A stretch of DNA of 35,101 nt from Acinetobacter pittii ATCC 19004 = CIP 70.29 (GTDB taxonomy: Bacteria > Pseudomonadota > Gammaproteobacteria > Pseudomonadales > Moraxellaceae), in assembly GCF_000369045.1 (NCBI RefSeq), contig NZ_KB849786.1, positions 242,634 to 277,734 on the forward strand, read 5' to 3'. Each line of letters opens with the position of its first letter. The first letter of the stretch is position 1. The notes under the pieces were generated by a model that was given only the letters and a program-made list of their open reading frames with translations, ran no database searches and was not told where the DNA came from. The translations under genes and the position numbers were made by a program. Positions 27,902-35,101 of the stretch are shown piece after piece.

Positions 27902-28915
27902 TTAAAATTTAAATAAACCTAAACCATCTTTAACTTCGTCTAAAGTCTGTTGAGTAATAAGACGGCACTTATCTGTACCTTGACGTAAAACATCCATAAT
28001 ATAGTCAGGATCTTTAGCAAGCTCTTCTCGACGTTCACGAATAGGTGTAATTAACTCTTTTAAGACACCTTCAAGACGTTTTTTAACCGTACCGTCACCA
28101 AGACCACCGCGACGATAGTGAGCTTTTAATTCTTCAACTTCTTCTTTATTTGAATCAAATGCATCTAAATAAGTAAATACGATATTGCCTTCAACTTGAC
28201 CTGGATCTTCAATACGAAGGTGATTTGGATCGGTGTACATCGCATTAACAGCTTTTTTAATGTCTTTATCAGAAGCATTTAAAACGATGGTATTGCCTAA
28301 TGATTTAGACATTTTCGCTTTACCATCAAAACCAGGTAGACGTGCCATATTAGAAAGCAAAGCTTTACATTCAGGCAAAAGATCTTGACCGATTTGGCGA
28401 TTTACTCGACGTACGATTTCATTCGTTTGTTCAATCATTGGAATCTGATCTTCACCCACTGGAACCACAGTTGCTTTGAAAGCAGTAATGTCAGCCGCTT
28501 GTGCAACAGGGTAGCAGAGGAAACCAGCTGGAATGTCACGTTCGAAACCACGCATTTGAATTTCAGATTTAATGGTCGGGTTACGTTCTAAACGCGCAAC
28601 TGTCACAAAGTTAAGATAAAGCATTGTGAGTTCATTGAGTGCTGGTAAGCAAGATTGAACACAAATGGTAGTTTTTGTTGGATCAATGCCTACAGCTAAA
28701 TAATCTAGAGCAACTTCTAGAATATTACGACGAACTTTATCTGGATTATCTGCATTATCTGTTAATGCTTGTGCATCTGCTAATAAGAGATGTTGATGAT
28801 GGCTATCCTGTAAACCTACACGAGAACGCAAAGAACCGACAAAATGCCCAAGATGAAGTTGTCCGGTTGGGCGGTCGCCTGTCAAAATAATTGGACGCTG
28901 ATCAACATTACTCAT
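27902..28915 (-). CDS. trpS: Tryptophanyl-tRNA synthetase
   Basis: A class I aminoacyl-tRNA synthetase charging tRNA-Trp. The 337-residue product has the HIGH-type motif HLGH at 21-24 inside GDRPTGQLHLGHFVGS and KMSKS at 201-205 with the following LGNTI. The ATG at 28915 is preceded by GTGGAAT. It is monocistronic, between the candidate sRNA and the divergent DUF808 gene. Confidence 0.97.
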   Translation of the reverse strand: MSNVDQRPIILTGDRPTGQLHLGHFVGSLRSRVGLQDSHHQHLLLADAQALTDNADNPDKVRRNILEVALDYLAVGIDPTKTTICVQSCLPALNELTMLYLNFVTVARLERNPTIKSEIQMRGFERDIPAGFLCYPVAQAADITAFKATVVPVGEDQIPMIEQTNEIVRRVNRQIGQDLLPECKALLSNMARLPGFDGKAKMSKSLGNTIVLNASDKDIKKAVNAMYTDPNHLRIEDPGQVEGNIVFTYLDAFDSNKEEVEELKAHYRRGGLGDGTVKKRLEGVLKELITPIRERREELAKDPDYIMDVLRQGTDKCRLITQQTLDEVKDGLGLFKF

Positions 28916-29123
28916 TATTTATTCCACTATCGTATTGGCTTAATCAGGGGTAGTAAGCCCTGTAATATAAAAGATTGGCATTATTGTACGGGAAATAAAT
29001 TTTTTTCGTCAGCGATTGGGGAAACTTTTCTTAAAATAATATTGTGAATTTATTCAGTAAAATTACAGAAATTCAAAAAAATCATCTTACAATAGCCTTA
29101 ATAAATACAAACTTGGATAAGAA

Positions 29124-30053
29124 ATGGCGAGTGGCTTACTTTTATTACTAGATGATATAGCAACAATTTTAGATGATGTTGCTTTAATGAGCAAAATGGC
29201 AGCCAAGAAAACTGCCGGAGTTTTAGGTGACGATTTGGCCTTAAATGCTCAGCAAGTAACAGGTGTGCGCGCAGATCGCGAACTACCTATTGTTTGGAAA
29301 GTGGCTAAAGGCTCATTTGTTAATAAGCTTATTTTAGTTCCTTTAGCATTGTTAATTAGTGTGATTGCACCTTGGCTTATTAACCCGCTATTAATGCTCG
29401 GGGGGTTATTTTTATGTTATGAGGGAGTAGAGAAAGTTCTTCATACCATTATGCATAAAAAAGCTTCTACATCAGAGGAAGCAAAAGCAGAGCTTGAAAC
29501 TGAAGAATTAGACTTAGCAACTTTTGAAAAAGAAAAAATAAAAGGAGCAGTAAGAACTGATTTTATTTTATCGGCTGAGATCGTGGTGATTACGCTTGGT
29601 ACAGTTGCTACAGCTACTTTAATGACAAAGGTAAGCGTTTTAAGTGTTATTGCTGTTGTGATGACGATTGGCGTTTATGGCCTAGTTGGTATGATTGTTA
29701 AGATTGATGATTTGGGATTATATTTAACAGAACAGTCGACCTCATTTAAACAAACTATAGGTCGAGGCCTATTAGCTTTTGCTCCTATTTTGATGAAATT
29801 ACTTTCAATCGTGGGCACTATTGCAATGTTTTTAGTGGGTGGCGGGATTATTAATCATACGATTCCATTGCTTCATCACTTAACTGAAGACACAGTGGAT
29901 CATGTGGAAACAATACCAGCAGTGGGTAACATCATTGGTGCTTTAACACCAACATTGATTAACTTTGGAATAGGACTTGTTGCAGGTGCAATTGTTCTAT
30001 TAATTGTGAGCTTAATACAAAAAATGTGGCCTAAAAAAGCATCGGGTTCATGA
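29124..30053 (+). CDS. DUF808 / YedI family inner-membrane protein
   Basis: A 309-residue protein starting [20 protein letters not shown], the hallmark of the DUF808/YedI family. It has hydrophobic spans at about 67-102, 145-195, 213-240 and 270-302 and a charged cytoplasmic segment at about 112-140. The C-terminal part ([21 protein letters not shown]) is also typical. Function is unknown; it is presumably an inner-membrane protein. The metallopeptidase gene starts 27 bp downstream, so the pair is probably co-transcribed. Confidence 0.9.
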   Translation: MASGLLLLLDDIATILDDVALMSKMAAKKTAGVLGDDLALNAQQVTGVRADRELPIVWKVAKGSFVNKLILVPLALLISVIAPWLINPLLMLGGLFLCYEGVEKVLHTIMHKKASTSEEAKAELETEELDLATFEKEKIKGAVRTDFILSAEIVVITLGTVATATLMTKVSVLSVIAVVMTIGVYGLVGMIVKIDDLGLYLTEQSTSFKQTIGRGLLAFAPILMKLLSIVGTIAMFLVGGGIINHTIPLLHHLTEDTVDHVETIPAVGNIIGALTPTLINFGIGLVAGAIVLLIVSLIQKMWPKKASGS

Positions 30054-30080
30054 TGCCATTCTAAAAAGAAGAGGGAAATT

Positions 30081-30980
30081 ATGCGCTGGAAAGGTCGACG
30101 AATTAGTAGCAATGTTGAGGACCGTCGAGGTGGTGGCGGTGTTAGAGCAGGCGGTATTAGTATTATTGGTTTGGTTGTTGCATTTGTTGCGTGGAAGTTC
30201 TTTGGTGTTGACCCACAGCAGGCTTATCAAGCAACGCAGCAAGTTACTGCTTCACAACAATCAAATGCAACTGCGCCAGAAAGTTTAACGGCCGAGCAAA
30301 AGGAAGCCTCGGATTTTGTTGGAACGGTTTTGGCTGATACAGAAGATACTTGGACCCCAATATTTAAACAGTTAGGTAAAAGCTATACGCCACCAACATT
30401 AGTATTGTTTAGTGGAATGGTTCAGTCAGGATGTGGTACTGCTCAATCTGCAATGGGGCCATTTTATTGTCCTGCAGACCAAAAGGTTTATATCGATACA
30501 GAATTCTTTAAAGATATGCGTCAGCAAATGGGAATTTCTGGTGAGCAGAACCAAACTGAACTTTCTAGAGAAGATCAAGCTGGGGATTTTGCACAAGCTT
30601 ATGTGGTTGCACATGAAGTAGGGCACCATGTTCAAACCTTGCTGGGTATTTCGTCACAAGTACAGCAAGCCCGTGCACAAGTCAGCCAAAGAGAAGGTAA
30701 CCAATTATCTGTTCGTCAAGAATTACAAGCTGACTGTTTAGCGGGTATTTGGGCGAGCCATAATCAACAGCGAACTCAATTTTTAGAGCAAGGTGACATT
30801 GAAGAAGCGATGGATGCTGCTCAAAAAATTGGAGATGATTATTTACAGAAGCGCTCTACGGGGCAGGTCGTTCCAGACAGCTTTACTCATGGTAGTAGTG
30901 AACAGCGAATGCATTGGTTTCAGGTTGGTTTAAAAACTGGTGATATTAATCAATGTGATACTTTTAATAATCCAGTTTAA
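30081..30980 (+). CDS. Neutral zinc metallopeptidase (YpfJ family)
   Basis: The 299-residue protein has a basic N-terminus, one membrane anchor (about 25-42), a Gln/Ala/Thr-rich linker (to about 70) and a periplasmic zinc-peptidase domain. The zinc motif is HEVGHH at 178-183, with a downstream QELQADCLAG that should supply the third ligand (E214 region). The MGPFYCPAD segment at 125-133 is shared by the family. Substrates are unknown. The ATG at 30081 follows AGAGGGAAA; it is the second gene after the DUF808 protein. Confidence 0.92.
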   Translation: MRWKGRRISSNVEDRRGGGGVRAGGISIIGLVVAFVAWKFFGVDPQQAYQATQQVTASQQSNATAPESLTAEQKEASDFVGTVLADTEDTWTPIFKQLGKSYTPPTLVLFSGMVQSGCGTAQSAMGPFYCPADQKVYIDTEFFKDMRQQMGISGEQNQTELSREDQAGDFAQAYVVAHEVGHHVQTLLGISSQVQQARAQVSQREGNQLSVRQELQADCLAGIWASHNQQRTQFLEQGDIEEAMDAAQKIGDDYLQKRSTGQVVPDSFTHGSSEQRMHWFQVGLKTGDINQCDTFNNPV

Positions 30981-30990
30981 AATTTTATAG

Positions 30991-31033
30991 GATGAGTCTT
31001 GTTAAACATAATTTAATAAGCTCATCTTTTTTT
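30991..31033 (+). terminator. Intrinsic terminator after the metallopeptidase gene
   Basis: GATGAG (30991-30996) pairs with CTCATC (31021-31026), with inner CTT/AAG and TTAAA/TTTAA pairing, followed by a T-run. Confidence 0.75.
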
Positions 31034-31133
31034 CAGATCATAACTATAAATAATGTTAAGAAATTTAACAGATTGATAGATTGTTCAATCAATTCGTTAA
31101 ACTTGCATCCGAATTTTCATTTTTTATGATCAT

Positions 31134-31197
31134 GGCATTATTAATGCCTGCATTTTGTTTAGTTTGGTCGACCTAGCAAAATTTTCTTATTTGGTCG
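31134..31197 (+). promoter_or_regulatory. Repeats in the antiporter upstream region
   Basis: A near-continuous palindrome, GGCATTA-T-TAATGCC at 31134-31148, is followed by two copies of TTTGGTCG at 31163-31170 and 31190-31197. They lie within 90 bp of the antiporter ATG and could be operator sites. No promoter was assigned. Confidence 0.35.
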
Positions 31198-31219
31198 TTG
31201 ACCCAGAAGAAGGGTATTC

Positions 31220-32722
31220 ATGGGTAATTTTTTTCTATTACAAGCGTTTACAGTGGTTTTTGCATTATCAATAGCAACCACGATCTTTAATAAGCGTATT
31301 TTAGGCTTTCCGCAGGCGATTGGTGTTCCTCTGGTCTCAGCAATTTTTGTCTTTATTCTACAGTGGGGTGCCAGCCTACTAAATGGTAACCAGTTTATTA
31401 CCATTAACATTCATAATATTGAGGAAGCTGTACGCCATATCGATTTTTATGATTTTTTAATTAATGGTGTTATTTGCTTTATTCTAACTTCTTCTGCACT
31501 CAAATTTAAAATTTCAGATCTAAAAAGTTATTGGAAACAAATTAGTATTTTGGCAACAATTGCCTTAGTGCTTTGCGCCGTATTATTTGGCAGTTTACTC
31601 TACGGATTCCAATTACTGGTTGGATATCATGTGCCAATTCTGGTGCTGTTACTTTTAGGTGCAGCTTTAGGGGCAACAGACCCAATTGGTATTAAAGGTG
31701 TGCTTAGTTCGATTCGCGCACCTCATCATTTAATTGTTAAGCTAGAAGGTGAATCATTATTTAATGATGCAATGTGTATTGCATTGTTTATGACTTTGCT
31801 TAATGTTTTGCAAGGTGAACATTTCTCATTAGTGGCAACATTAGAAGCTCTACTTTATGAAATTGTTGTCGCCGTCGGCATTGGTTGGGCATTTGGGGTA
31901 GGGGTGTTGCGTCTATTACGTGGTAAACACGAAATGGAGTCCCTAATTTTAACAACAGCTTTACTTGCAAGTGGAGCATATTTGGTTGCTTTGTTTGCAC
32001 ATGCATCAGCACCGATTGCTTGTGTAATTGGCGGTTTAATTGTTGGAAACAAATGGAAGGAAATACGAGAAGAGCGAGAGATTCAAGAAGTTAATCATTT
32101 TTGGCATACAGTAGAAGGAATCATTAACTCATTCTTATTTACTTTAATTGGCTTAGAGTTATTTATTCTTGATCTAAACTTTAGCCTGATTTTAGGCGGT
32201 ATTGTTGCGTTCTTTATTCTTCATATTTCTCGTTTTGCTGCCAACTTTATGGCTTTCGCTTTTTTTCCCACAATGCGTAGAACTAAAAGCTACAACGGTA
32301 GTTTGACTATTTTATCTTGGGGTGGGGTACGAGGAGGAATTTCACTTGCATTGATTTTGGCAGTAGCCAATATCCCTGCCTTAAGTCCCTATAGTAGTAT
32401 CCTGATTGGATATACATTTATTAGTGTATTGTTATCAGGTATTGTGTGCGGCCTAGGTTTACCAGCTGTGATGAATGCTTTTTATTACAACCCCAACGAA
32501 GAAACTGAAGGCTTAAAAGGCTTCTATCAAAGGTTGTGCCATAAGATGAACCGAAGAGGTTTTCAGTATATTGTGGGGGAGGATGCGCTGGGTAGAGAAA
32601 CAATCACCGTTTATAATCCAGATATTCTTGTAGACCAAAAAACTGAGGATGGAATTGCGACAATGCATGACCCGAATAAGTTACAAGAAGTAAAAAGATT
32701 TGAGAGTCCAGATAATTTCTAA
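31220..32722 (+). CDS. CPA1-family Na+/H+ antiporter (NhaP-like)
   Basis: A 500-residue membrane protein with about 12 helices. GATDPIG at 151-157 (T153-D154-P155) and EGESLFNDA at 176-184 (E178, N182, D183) are the CPA1 transport-site signatures. They lie in the unwound helix and the neighbouring helix that bind the cation. It should exchange Na+ (or K+) for protons and help salt or pH tolerance. A cytoplasmic tail of about 80 residues follows the last helix. The ATG at 31220 follows AGAAGAAGGG. It is monocistronic. Confidence 0.92.
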   Translation: MGNFFLLQAFTVVFALSIATTIFNKRILGFPQAIGVPLVSAIFVFILQWGASLLNGNQFITINIHNIEEAVRHIDFYDFLINGVICFILTSSALKFKISDLKSYWKQISILATIALVLCAVLFGSLLYGFQLLVGYHVPILVLLLLGAALGATDPIGIKGVLSSIRAPHHLIVKLEGESLFNDAMCIALFMTLLNVLQGEHFSLVATLEALLYEIVVAVGIGWAFGVGVLRLLRGKHEMESLILTTALLASGAYLVALFAHASAPIACVIGGLIVGNKWKEIREEREIQEVNHFWHTVEGIINSFLFTLIGLELFILDLNFSLILGGIVAFFILHISRFAANFMAFAFFPTMRRTKSYNGSLTILSWGGVRGGISLALILAVANIPALSPYSSILIGYTFISVLLSGIVCGLGLPAVMNAFYYNPNEETEGLKGFYQRLCHKMNRRGFQYIVGEDALGRETITVYNPDILVDQKTEDGIATMHDPNKLQEVKRFESPDNF

Positions 32723-32762
32723 ATATAAATATTTTTAAAATTTATAAGATATTTAAAAATGA

Positions 32763-32805
32763 GGTTTTAGTGTAATAGTAAAATATTACCTAAAGCCTTT
32801 TTTTT
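32763..32805 (+). terminator. Intrinsic terminator of the antiporter gene
   Basis: GGTTTTAG plus GTAATA (32763-32777) pair with TATTAC plus CTAAAGCC (32784-32797), with one bulged T and one G-U pair, followed by a run of eight T. Confidence 0.85.
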
Positions 32806-33179
32806 CTATATATATCATTAATAATATATTTTATTTTATTAAGATATTAATAATTGTTATATGAATATTTTAATTAAATGATTTTTCAACAAATGGTAAA
32901 TAGAAAAACAATAAATTTGTTTTATATATAAAACGTTTAACGTGATTTTTCATTAAATTAACATAAGAAAAACTTAACTAAGACTTATATATAATTTCTA
33001 TTAATTAAAATTTTTTCTTTAGGTACTTTAGTATTTGTTTTTTTTATTTTAAAGTGTTTAATGTAAAAATGATCACATTACTTAATGTTTTTAAGTTGTA
33101 GGTCAAAAACTTAGAAAGATTAAGTAAAAAGAATTATACATAAAATCATTTAAATCAATAATATAAAAGGAATACAGAT
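32806..33179. other. Very A+T-rich region upstream of the adhesin
   Basis: No gene is visible. A 16-bp perfect palindrome, GTTTTATATATAAAAC, lies at 32919-32934, immediately followed by AAACGTTT. Low G+C and curved-DNA-like A/T tracts suggest the adhesin promoter region, but many TATAAT-like matches make any one promoter call unreliable. Confidence 0.45.
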
Positions 33180-35101
33180 ATGCCTGAAATACAAATTATT
33201 GCCAAGGATAGTCACGATACCTTGTCAACAATCAAGGGAACTTCTGCAAAGCTTTCAGAAGCGTCGGTCGTATTGGTAAAAGTGGCTGCCAGTGATGTAT
33301 TGGTAGTGAATAGGGAGGGTACCAATGCAGTCATTCGCCTGAAAAATGGCGAGACTATTGTTATTGAAGGCTTCTTTAGTGGAACAGCTGAGCCTAAAGA
33401 TAACAGTCTTGTTTTTCAAGATGAAAATGGACAGTTGATTTGGGCAAAATTCAAAGATGCTGAAAATGATGCGGACGCCGATGCTGATGCGGACGCTGAT
33501 GCAGACAGTGATGTTGAACCACAAGCTCTGGTAGCTGAGGATTTACCTGCTGCTTTACCAGCAGAAGCACCACAAGAGTTGGTATCTGATGTTATTTACC
33601 AACCTATTTCTTCAATTGAACCATTACTTTATCACGATGCAGGTGTAAACCCATGGTTGTGGGCAGCTATTCCTTTAGTTGCGGGCGGTATTATCGCTGC
33701 AGCATCGAATAGTGATAATGATGATGACTCAACACCTGCTGACACCACTCCACCAAATACAGATGGAGTCACTTTCTCTGTTGATCCTGTTACTTCAGAT
33801 AACGTAATTAATGCATCAGAAGCAGCAGGTAATGTCACGATTACTGGTGTTCTGAAAAACATTCCAGCAGATGCGGCCAATACGGCCGTTACAGTTGTTA
33901 TTAATGGGGTAACTTATACTGCAACTGTAGACAAAACAGCGGGTACATGGACAGTAAGTGTGCCTGGTAGTGGTTTAACAGCTGATGCAGATAAAACCAT
34001 TGATGCGACTGTAACGTTTACAGATGCGGCAGGTAATAGCAGTACTGTTAAAGATACACAAACTTATACGATTGATACGACTGCACCGAATGCACCAGTG
34101 ATTGACCCGGTTAACGGGACAGACCCGATCACAGGTACAGCAGAACCTGGTTCAACAGTAACTGTGACTTATCCGGACGGTAGTACGGCAAGTGTTGTAG
34201 CAGGACCGGATGGTACTTGGACTGTACCAAACCCTGGTTTGAATAATGGTGATGAAGTTACAGCTGTAGCAACAGACCCTGCTGGCAATACATCAGGACC
34301 AGGAACAGCTATTGTTGATGCAGTTGGTCCAAATACGGATGGTGTTAACTTTGCTGTTGATTCGGTAACAGCTGATAATGTGGTTAATGCATCAGAAGCG
34401 GCTGGCAATGTCACGATTACAGGTGTATTGAAAAACGTTCCTTCAGATGCGGCTACTACAGCCGTTACAGTTGTTATTAATGGGGTAACTTATACTGCAA
34501 CTGTAGACAATGCAGCAGGTACATGGACAGTAAGTGTACCAGGTAGCGGTTTGGTTGCTGATGCTGATAAAACGATTGATGCTAAAGTAACCTTCACTGA
34601 TGCAGCAGGTAATAGCAGCACAGTTAACGATACACAAACTTATACACTGGATACAGCTGCTCCTTCAGCGCCAGTGATTGACCCTGTTAACGGGACAGAC
34701 CCGATTACAGGTACTGCAGAACCTGGTTCAACCGTAACAGTAACCTATCCTAATGGTGACACAGCAACAGTTGTAGCAGGACCGGATGGTACTTGGACTG
34801 TGCCGAACCCAGGCTTGAATGATGGTGATAAAGTTGAGGCAATTGCTACAGATCCAGCAGGCAACCCATCTTTACCAGGTACAGCTACTGTTGATGCAGT
34901 TGCACCAGCAGTTGTTATAACTGATCTATTAACGAATGACAGTACACCTGCGTTAACTGGTACAGTGAACGATCCGACAGCAACTGTAGTGGTGACTGTT
35001 GATGGCGTTGACTATCCGGCAGTGAACAATGGTGACGGCACCTGGACGCTTGCAGACAATACACTTCCTGCGTTAACTGATGGTCCACACACCATTACCG
35101 T
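33180..35101 (+). CDS. Bap/BLP-type giant biofilm-associated adhesin (N-terminal 640 residues; continues past the window)
   Basis: An uninterrupted frame from the ATG at 33180 (AAAGG upstream) reaches the window end with no stop. Residues 1-95 ([15 protein letters not shown], then [18 protein letters not shown]) match the BapA/Bap/LapF prefix-like domain. An acidic Asp-Ala tract follows at about 96-111, then a hydrophobic segment [19 protein letters not shown] (157-175). From residue 193 come Ig-like extracellular repeats: two copies of a 192-residue unit, then a third repeat type from 577 ([27 protein letters not shown]). Such proteins are exported by a type I system, promote biofilm and cell adhesion, and can exceed several thousand residues. 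Whether this is Bap itself or BLP1/BLP2 cannot be decided from this part. Confidence 0.88.
   Translation, partial: MPEIQIIAKDSHDTLSTIKGTSAKLSEASVVLVKVAASDVLVVNREGTNAVIRLKNGETIVIEGFFSGTAEPKDNSLVFQDENGQLIWAKFKDAENDADADADADADADSDVEPQALVAEDLPAALPAEAPQELVSDVIYQPISSIEPLLYHDAGVNPWLWAAIPLVAGGIIAAASNSDNDDDSTPADTTPPNTDGVTFSVDPVTSDNVINASEAAGNVTITGVLKNIPADAANTAVTVVINGVTYTATVDKTAGTWTVSVPGSGLTADADKTIDATVTFTDAAGNSSTVKDTQTYTIDTTAPNAPVIDPVNGTDPITGTAEPGSTVTVTYPDGSTASVVAGPDGTWTVPNPGLNNGDEVTAVATDPAGNTSGPGTAIVDAVGPNTDGVNFAVDSVTADNVVNASEAAGNVTITGVLKNVPSDAATTAVTVVINGVTYTATVDNAAGTWTVSVPGSGLVADADKTIDAKVTFTDAAGNSSTVNDTQTYTLDTAAPSAPVIDPVNGTDPITGTAEPGSTVTVTYPNGDTATVVAGPDGTWTVPNPGLNDGDKVEAIATDPAGNPSLPGTATVDAVAPAVVITDLLTNDSTPALTGTVNDPTATVVVTVDGVDYPAVNNGDGTWTLADNTLPALTDGPHTIT
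33467..33511 (+). repeat. Asp-Ala codon tandem repeat in the adhesin
   Basis: GAT/GAC-GCN codon pairs repeat seven times (Asp-Ala) and end in Asp-Ser-Asp. The six-base period keeps frame, so length variation would only alter the acidic linker. Confidence 0.75.
33756..34907 (+). repeat. Two tandem 576-bp repeats in the adhesin
   Basis: Residues 193-384 and 385-576 are aligned copies with a period of exactly 192 residues. Each has an A half (from NTDGV, containing [12 protein letters not shown]) and a B half ([20 protein letters not shown] to the DAV-P boundary). Differences are mostly conservative and many are synonymous, implying recent duplication or gene conversion. Confidence 0.85.

Noticed and set aside
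33632..34414. Antisense Ala/Thr/Ser-rich frames in the adhesin
   Set aside because: They repeat with the adhesin repeats and are explained by the sense-strand codon pattern.

Overview
The window reads as chromosomal DNA from an Acinetobacter, most likely the A. calcoaceticus-baumannii complex. This is an inference from the A+T-rich composition, the protein sequences, the contiguous gltA / sdhCDAB / sucAB-lpd / sucCD block followed by trpS, and a Bap-like giant adhesin. No rRNA, tRNA, insertion sequence, prophage or CRISPR array is visible. Nearly all of it is core chromosome; the two window edges, a repeat-bearing lipoprotein and a repeat-bearing adhesin, are the accessory-looking parts.

Layout. 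1-2992: start of a minus-strand lipoprotein with a (Pro-Thr)n tail, a divergent JmjC/cupin_8 oxygenase-like gene, then a DUF6502 gene overlapping a second lipoprotein gene. 3036-4094: HxlR-type regulator divergent from a flavodoxin-like gene, with palindromes over the flavodoxin promoter. 4143-7517 (minus): PuuP-like amine/amino-acid permease, iron-type alcohol dehydrogenase, SCP2-like protein. 7599-10726 (minus): lipB, ybeD-like DUF493 gene, rpoD. 11085-13543: PA3496-like acidic small protein, YecA/UPF0149 protein, trhO (minus), DUF1289 protein.

13617-27491 is the TCA block: gltA (minus), then on the plus strand sdhCDAB, sucA-sucB-lpd and sucC-sucD, with intrinsic terminators after sdhB, lpd and sucD. 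Together these encode citrate synthase, succinate dehydrogenase, the 2-oxoglutarate dehydrogenase complex and succinyl-CoA synthetase. LipB, upstream, makes the octanoyl/lipoyl groups that SucB needs. The leaders of gltA, sdhC, sucA and sucC and the sucB-lpd gap can each fold into hairpins. The sucD-trpS gap carries a minus-strand terminator with no annotated gene in front of it; this is the gap in which the sRNA Aar was described in A. baylyi.

27902-32722: trpS (minus), a DUF808/YedI membrane protein, a YpfJ-type zinc metallopeptidase and a CPA1 Na+/H+ antiporter. After a very A+T-rich 457-bp gap the window ends inside the first 640 codons of a Bap/BLP-type giant adhesin, with an Asp-Ala tract and two copies of a 192-residue repeat.

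I see no convincing new multi-gene system. The items most worth a second look are the sucD-trpS RNA locus, the structured TCA leaders, a 37-codon candidate gene between gltA and sdhC, the duplicated N-terminal module of the cupin protein, and the adhesin repeats.
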